A stretch of DNA of 64,000 bases from Nageia nagi. Taxonomy: Eukaryota > Pinophyta. The stretch lies in assembly GCA_050084985.1 (NCBI GenBank), contig JBITNC010000001.1:139128001-139192000 (forward strand), read 5' to 3'. The notes under the pieces were generated by a model. The model had not been told where the DNA came from and did not search any database. It was given only the letters and a program-made list of their open reading frames with translations. Of the stretch, positions 57,926-64,000 are shown in pieces (position 1 is the stretch's first letter; the number at the start of each line of letters is the position of its first letter). A program made the translations under genes and the position numbers.

Positions 57926-60900
57926 TATTTGGTTTGGAATGAGATTAATGCTTGCATGCATCAATTAGATGCATTGGATTTTTTATATTTACAAGAAATT
58001 AATGTGGCATATTTTCATTTACAATCAACCTACACTGTGATTTGGTCGAAGAACCACTTTTTCACTACTAATCATGGTGAGGATAAAGGTAATGTTGTTA
58101 CATTTATTGCTAAAAAGTGGCATTCCCATTTTGTTACTTGGGGAACTGATCCCACCAACTAGGATGTGTGAGTTCTTCTTGAGGTGGCTAGTATGTCCTT
58201 TGGTATTCTCAATATTTATGTTTCAAATAATGCATCTAAGCATTGCTTAATATGGCATTGGATTGCTTTTTCTCTACCACAAGCCACGTAGTTATATATG
58301 CAAGGATTTTAATATGATTGAAAGAGCTTCTGAAAAGATTGGTATCCATCTTGCCAAGTGGCCTAATGGGGAATGTCATGCCCAGTACTTCATGTGAAGT
58401 AAATTAGGATTTGTCAATCCAAATGCCTAGTTTTTTTCAACTAATTTTCCACATCATCTTTGGTACACATGGTCTAATTTTCAAGTTGGAGACACCCGTA
58501 TCATACATTTACTTGATTTTGCCATGTTGTCTGATCAGTAAACATTTCATTTTCATCAATGTAACCAATCAATACCATTTGTGCAAGTCATGTCATACAC
58601 CACCACCTTAGATCATGAATCAATTTAGTTCACCATTACTCACAACTATCTTCCACCTATGAAATACATATCTCAGTTCTTCATGAACACATCATTTCTC
58701 AATTCTCCAGTAATGGTTGCTCATATTCATCATATTTAGAACTTGGTTCCTCGACCTTTTGGCATTTATGTCCATATTGAATGGTGGAATTGTGCTATCT
58801 ATCGTACAATAGTGTTGCTTCACAACCTTGGGTGGAAGGTTTCTCAATCCAAGTGACGATCTAATGTTACTTTGTAGGAGGAATTGGTTAGAATTATGAT
58901 TCAGTTGGAAATTGACCCTTTCTCTATTACGCTTCAATCTCAAGTTGCTCAAAGTCACCTAGAGCTTGATATTTTTGATATTTATGAAGCTCAAGGCACT
59001 CAAACTAAAACCAAAATGCAATGGCTTAAAGAGGGCGATAAAATGACCAAGGAATTTTTCAATCGGCTCCCTCCCCTCGTTAAGCCACTTAGTTCAAAGC
59101 CCTCCTTAATGGTCAAAATTGGGCCACCTCCATAGCTAAGATTTTTGAATTTTTTGTGCGAAATTATTCTCATGGTTTTACTTCACAACAACCCAATGCT
59201 CAAACCCTTGAGGTTGTTTCTTCCTATATTGTTGTTGTGTCTATTAAATTGTCTGCATCACAATGGTTAGAGCATGACCAACCTCTATTATAGGATGATT
59301 TAAAAGAAGTATTAAGTCAAATAGCCAATGATAAAGCTCCAAGGTTAGGTCATTTCCCTTATGAATTTTTCAAAATTTTCTAGGATATGAATGGTCCCAA
59401 CCTTCTTAAGGTTTACCAATAAGTAATACATAACAACTCTCTGGGGAAGATAATCAATAAGGGAGTGATGAAATTTATTCCCAAGTTAGGTGATCCAGAA
59501 ATTATTACAAATTGGAGGCTATAAGATCATTGCTAAAGCTCTTACTTTAAAGCTGCAACCTCTTCTTCCTCTCATTATTTGACCTAACCAAACTAGTTTT
59601 ATAAAAGTTCATTATTTTCTTGATAATTTTTTGCCCATCTAGGAAGGAATGGAGTGGGCAAGGATTAGTCAACAATCTGCTCTTTTTGTTAAGATTGACT
59701 TTAAGAAGGCTTATGACATAATTAAGTAGCATTTTAGTCTTGCCATGCTCAAAGCTCTTGGGTTTGGGAAATATTTTATTCATTCAGTTTACATGTTATT
59801 TCAAGATGCAACAATTGTACTTTCTATTAATGTTTCTCAATCTTTTGCTATTGGTATGTTCCACTCTATGTGTCAAGGTTTCCCTTTAGCCCCTTCTCTT
59901 TACATTTTAGCAGCTAAAGTCTTTGGTTATCTTTTAGCTCAATAGGTTTCTATTGGAAATATTAAGGGTATCTCTCTCCCTTTTTCCTAATCCCAACTTG
60001 TTAATGGTCATTTTACAGATGACTATTTCTTGACTATGAAAGAATAAGAGAAGTTTATTAGTCATACCATTTCTTGTTTAATACCTTTTGCTAATATTCA
60101 GGGTCTAGTGTTCAATGGCATAAGACTTCTTGTTATTGCCAATCTATTGATGATATGCCCTCCTAGATTCAAGGTTTTCAGTGGCATTGGATTACTCCTG
60201 GGGAAGTTTAAATTCCTAGGTATTTCATTTGCATTTCAATCCTCCCCTACTAAGTTTTGGTCTATTATGGTTCAAAAAGTTGAGCAGAAGTTGGAATATT
60301 AGTTTAGAAAGAAACTTTCTTTGGTTGGGAACTTTCAAATTTGTTCTAAGGTTTTGGCTACCACTCATATATTATTCATCTTGTTCGATCCTATCGAAGA
60401 ATTGCTTTCTCAAACTTGAGCATTTGCTCAAGGATTTTCTATAGTCTAATTTCAAAGATAAAAGGGTTTTCACAAGGTTTCCTAGGAAAATTGCTTCCTT
60501 CCTCAATCTTTAGGAGGTATAGGAATTTTTTATTATCACAAACAAGGTATTGCTCTATATGCTAAATGGCTTGTTTGAGCTATTTCAGGAGAGGAGGTAT
60601 GGAAGGTTTTATTTAGATAATTTATTTCTACAGGACTTCCTTTTAACTATCAAGCTTGGAGAGGTATAGGATTTGCTTTCCTCTTTATTGCTCTGATTTC
60701 CATCATCATTTTTGGCTCTTTTGTTATAAAAAATATTTAGAAACCATGGGAGCAAATTAAGCCTTGGCTTCACTGGAAAGGATTGGATCGTCATAAGATT
60801 TTTTTTGCTAAAAATTTGAATGTGTGGTAGTCTTCAATTTTGACTCTTCAAGGACTGCCCTTTGCTAGTTACCCTTGGATTCATGCTCAAAGATTTTATG

Positions 60901-62000
60901 AGAAAGGTATTGCTACTTTGTTGGATTTCTACTTTGTTCATGATAGAGGTTGGCTTTCTTGGCATCTGTTTAAATCCAAGAATGAGCTTTACCAAGATGA
61001 TAGGATTACTTATGAGGCAATCCTAGATACTATCCCTTTAACAGTACTTTAAAAGCTCCACACTCAAGTTCAGAGGTTGTGATGGTCAGAATGGCAATGG
61101 TATAAAGCAACCCCATTTTGTAATTATAAACCTAGAATGGATTATTTGTGGCTATCTCCTAGCCTTCCCATGCATGATAATCTTAATATTAAGTGGAATC
61201 TTATATCAACTAGATCTAAATGGAGAATTCGATTTCAATCAATTTTGGAAGACTTACCTTGACCCAAAGCTCTCCTTTTTTTCTTGGTGTTTGTTGTCTC
61301 CAAGTCTTTCGTTGGGTCCTCGATTAGTTCACTTGGGGGTAGTTGACACATGTTGTGTTTTTTATGATCATCTAAAGTCTTATTTTCACATCTTTTGGGA
61401 ATTCCCAAATGCTAGGTCTGCATGGCATTAGATTGAATATTTTTTTTGCCTGTAAATGTCTCATTCTCTTGCTTAGTTCTACATTTTGTTGGGTGATTCT
61501 CCAAACTTTTCTTTGGTTCTTTCTAAGATATGTCACATATTTCGTACTACCATCTTATTCCACATTTGGAAGGATTTTTTATTAGTTGGAGCCTTTTATT
61601 GCTTTCTCTATAATTGATAAGATGTTGGTTTTCTGTTATGCTTGGTTACAGATTTTTGTTCAGATTGACAAAGTTTAGATGGAGCTTAGCCACCTACATG
61701 ACCTTCTAGAGTTTTGGGGTAATGCTCTATGTGCTATTATTAGGATTTCTTTGGAGCACCTCGTTCGTAAGCACTCCCATTCTAGGTCTCGACAACGCCA
61801 TCACCCTTCGCAACATAATACAGGCTGAATTCCCTCCCCTCATCATGATTAGAGTGCCATGCATCCACTGCTAGGAGATTCTTCTTGTTGTGTTGATGGT
61901 TGGGGGTCTTATCCAGAGGTGATGGTAGTTATCATAGCAACTAGCTACTAGGATTCTTAACCCATTTTACAAGCTCCTGCAGACATGGCTAGTGGATGGA
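57926..62000 (+). pseudogene. LINE ORF2: rest of endonuclease, reverse transcriptase, zf-RVT; broken
   Basis: Endonuclease continues at 57,929-58,162 (LDALDFLYLQEIN, the catalytic Glu block). 58,884-59,135 holds KTKMQWLKEGDKMTKEFFN, the linker before RT. RT: VKIDFKKAYD near 59,700 (first catalytic Asp), MLKALGFGKYFIHSVYML, then MCQGFPLAPSLYILAAKVFG (59,745-59,945), and the FTDDYF active site at about 60,012-60,029. GKFKFLGISFAFQSSP lies near 60,205. zf-RVT: CCVFYDHLKSYFHIFWEFPN near 61,350, with one Cys now Tyr (CVFC to CVFY). The protein would nick DNA and prime cDNA synthesis at the nick. At least ten stops and frame changes are present, some on otherwise perfect motifs. Confidence 0.8.
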
Positions 62001-62322
62001 ACATTGCTCCCAAACCTCCTAAACTTCTTGATAACTCAAGCTGGGGTATCGTTTCGATACCTGCTAATAATTGGCAAAACTTGATGGATGAGGAAGACCA
62101 CCAATCATTCTCTCCCTAAGCAGAATAGTCTAAGCATATACATTTTATAGTTTTGTAATCTTCATATGGTTGCGATGTTTCGTTGGTGTTTTTATATTAA
62201 GTTTTGTTCCCAACTCTTGGAGTGGGAGTGACTATGGAATGTACCGTCTACCACCCAACTCTTTCTTATTGTAAGTTTATGTATTTTAATTTTTAATACA
62301 AGCCAACTTTACATCAAAAATT
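62001..62322 (+). other. LINE 3' untranslated end
   Basis: Follows ORF2. Ends TTTTTAATACAAGCCAAC...ACATCAAAAA, similar to the short A-tail ending of plant L1 LINEs, directly before the 13-bp duplication. Confidence 0.5.
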
Positions 62323-62335
62323 TAAAAATAAATTT

Positions 62336-63345
62336 CCAAAGTTTGATTTGTAATTAGAAGATTAAATTTATTAAACTTCAAAATGAACAAACATTACACG
62401 AACAATGCTGACATATATCTAGATCATTCATTACAGTTATACAAAAACCCTTATAGACAAGGAGAATAATATGCTACTATAATCCACATTTTTATCTTGT
62501 GATTTTTTCATCAAACTTGTGTTTCCATATATTTAGGAGTTTTCTAGTAATCATTTTTAAGTTATATTTTTCTCTTTCATTAAATGATAATCATGGTATT
62601 TATACTTTCTATATGAAAGAGAAATAGAATATGACAATAATCTATTTTGAAAATGTAATTTTTATTATAGCATTTTAAGAAGAATTTTCAATTTTTTAAG
62701 AGGATTACAAATCTCTCTAATACTTCTATCTTATTTTTAGTTTAATGATATAATGTGAAATTTCATATTAAAGATTACAACATTCACACACTTATAATTA
62801 TTTTTCTTAGGTTTATATTTTACAATATTAATGTCAACAACATTAAAAGATCAATTCAGTCGTAATAAACATTTTAAAAATCTTAGTTTCAACTTTCAAC
62901 ATGTACTGTAAAAAAATTTAAATCATTTCATGAATTGATAGATAGGCAAGTTAGAGATGGGTAGTTGAAACTATCAAAAAATGAGAGACCTAGGTCCAAG
63001 TCTTCTTGTGGCTTGTTGAAATATCCCAAGAATTCTATCGAATTGATGGTAGATGTGGATGAGGTTTTGTCAATTTTTTTATTAAAAAAAATCATAGTAG
63101 TATAAAAAAAACCTTATTTGTGATGCTTCTTTTTAAAGACCCAAATTGAAGAAAATACTATTTGATGAACTAATCATCGTCAATTGAACTTACCATTATG
63201 TTAGAACGTTTAATTATAGAAATCTCAACTCTCTACTAAGAACAAGCCCCTCCTAAGTTCATGATTTAATTTTAGCCAAAAATTTCATAATAAAAAACAA
63301 TGTAATATTAAGCTTTGAAAATCAGAAATATATTTATTTTATATA
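62336..63345. other. AT-rich intergenic stretch
   Basis: No motif on either strand; long A and T runs. It may include the 3' flank of a minus-strand gene, since AATAAA-type signals occur on the minus strand near 63,325-63,340. Confidence 0.35.
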
Positions 63346-63702
63346 TTCTATTTGGACTTAGTCTTAACCATCGTTAGACAAGAAAGGCAGCAGAGGCAAC
63401 AACCATGGTTAAATCTCCTCTGTTTTACCTGAATACATGTATTCAGATCCTGCACGGCGGAATCGGATGCCTGATTGTATCTATAGAAATGTTTATAACT
63501 TCCTTCCATGGTCCGTATTATGAACTTAAGATTAGAGAGGCTTTGTGGGTGGCCACAGCTTCCACTCCACATTTTACAGCAATGAACACCAATTTCAATA
63601 TTCTAAACAAAGGAGTATTGTACTGGTACAGTATGTTTCATTTCACAGGAAAAACATGAAGAATGGTGTTAGAATACCTGCTCTACAGAGACCTGTTGAC
63701 AT

Positions 63703-64000
63703 CTAAGAGAATAAGCAACTGTCTTGTAGGGTCTGCTTATGGATTCTTGCTGCCCAAGCAGTGAATTCGGAGATGGAGATGCATAAATCCAAATTTTTCT
63801 TTAAACTCATTCTGAACCCAAAAAAACCCTCCTCGAAACAAGATGATAGGCCAGTATAAGTCTGTCTACCTGATAACTTTCGACTCACTATTAGATGAAT
63901 AGGAACGACTGCTAGAAATCATGAACGAACTACTCCCATTATAACCAACCCCCTGATGTGTTAAGGGCAGAGGCCTATCTGGAATCTCAGGAATTTCAAC
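63703..64000 (-). CDS. Possible last two exons of an unidentified host gene (partial)
   Basis: On the minus strand a frame is open from the window edge (64,000) to 63,870: VEIPEIPDRPLPLTHQGVGY, then a Ser-rich SSSFMISSSRSYSS. It meets a donor-like ATCAG|GTAGAC at 63,870/63,869. An acceptor, a T-run then TTCAG|AATGAG, lies at 63,812/63,811. Joining them keeps phase and gives a C-terminal stretch with SLKKNLDLCISISEFTAWAA and a stop at 63,703-63,705. The intron would be only 58 bases, short for a plant. No family recognised. The segment is richer in CpG than most of the window, as expected of an unmethylated gene end. The window edge cuts off the rest. Confidence 0.35.

Larger units (their letters stand above)
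51997..62322 (+). mobile_element. Near full-length L1-type LINE, interrupted by a chromovirus (TSD 13 bp)
   Basis: The 13-mer TAAAAATAAATTT occurs at 51,984-51,996 and again at 62,323-62,335. Between them lie LINE ORF1 (DUF4283 and CCHC), ORF2 (endonuclease, RT, zf-RVT) and a 3' end running into CATCAAAAA. This is the expected layout of a plant L1 insertion with its target-site duplication. Removing the chromovirus at 53,432-57,925 and one TATTT leaves about 5.8 kb, a normal full length. Both ORFs carry several stops, so it is an inactive copy. Within the window this element keeps CpG better than the gypsy remnants, which fits a younger age. Confidence 0.75.

Noticed and set aside
1-64000. 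CRISPR array, tRNA/rRNA genes, phage or bacterial operons
   Set aside because: No regularly spaced repeats with unique spacers, no cloverleaf recognised, and all coding remnants are of plant retroelement type.

Overview
The window looks like intergenic heterochromatin of a large plant nuclear genome. It is very AT-rich and strongly CpG-poor, has no intact protein-coding gene of normal length, and is filled with nested, decayed retrotransposons of plant-specific types: Ty3/gypsy Tat-like and chromovirus elements, L1-type LINEs with DUF4283 ORF1 and zf-RVT ORF2, Copia scraps, and a plant mobile domain (PMD) remnant. The depth of decay and the 4.5-kb LTRs would fit a gymnosperm or another very large genome, but the sequence does not settle the species.

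Layout. 1-620: 3' end of a chromovirus pol (+). About 3,690-28,246: a decayed Tat-like gypsy element (+), with a probable LTR pair, gag, protease, RT, RNase H and integrase. It was later split by a 4.5-kb solo LTR (11,142-15,661, TSD GAATG) between protease and RT, and by a 2-kb non-autonomous LTR element (20,830-22,850) in its long 3' region. 28,247-32,250: a second Tat-like gypsy remnant (-) holding gag, protease and RT, broken at the start of RNase H. 32,250-35,115: an unrecognised decayed coding region (+). 35,116-39,612: a second solo LTR of the same 4.5-kb family, inverted. 40,670-43,000: a small unknown ORF and a LINE ORF1 fragment. 43,590-51,090: Copia-like scraps and a PMD remnant lying between two short direct repeats. 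51,997-62,322: a structurally complete L1-type LINE with a 13-bp TSD, interrupted in its endonuclease by a complete but internally deleted chromovirus (53,432-57,925, TSD TATTT). 63,703-64,000: possible last exons of a host gene on the minus strand, in a locally CpG-richer stretch.

The functional story is transposition history. At least four insertions can be ordered by nesting and target-site duplications, and no open reading frame seen here is likely to give an active transposition protein. I found no CRISPR, tRNA, rRNA or operon-like system. The most distinctive items are the inverted pair of 4.5-kb solo LTRs, the LINE/chromovirus nest with both duplications preserved, the small LTR element with a 36-bp tandem repeat coding a 12-residue motif, and the PMD remnant between LTR-end-like repeats.
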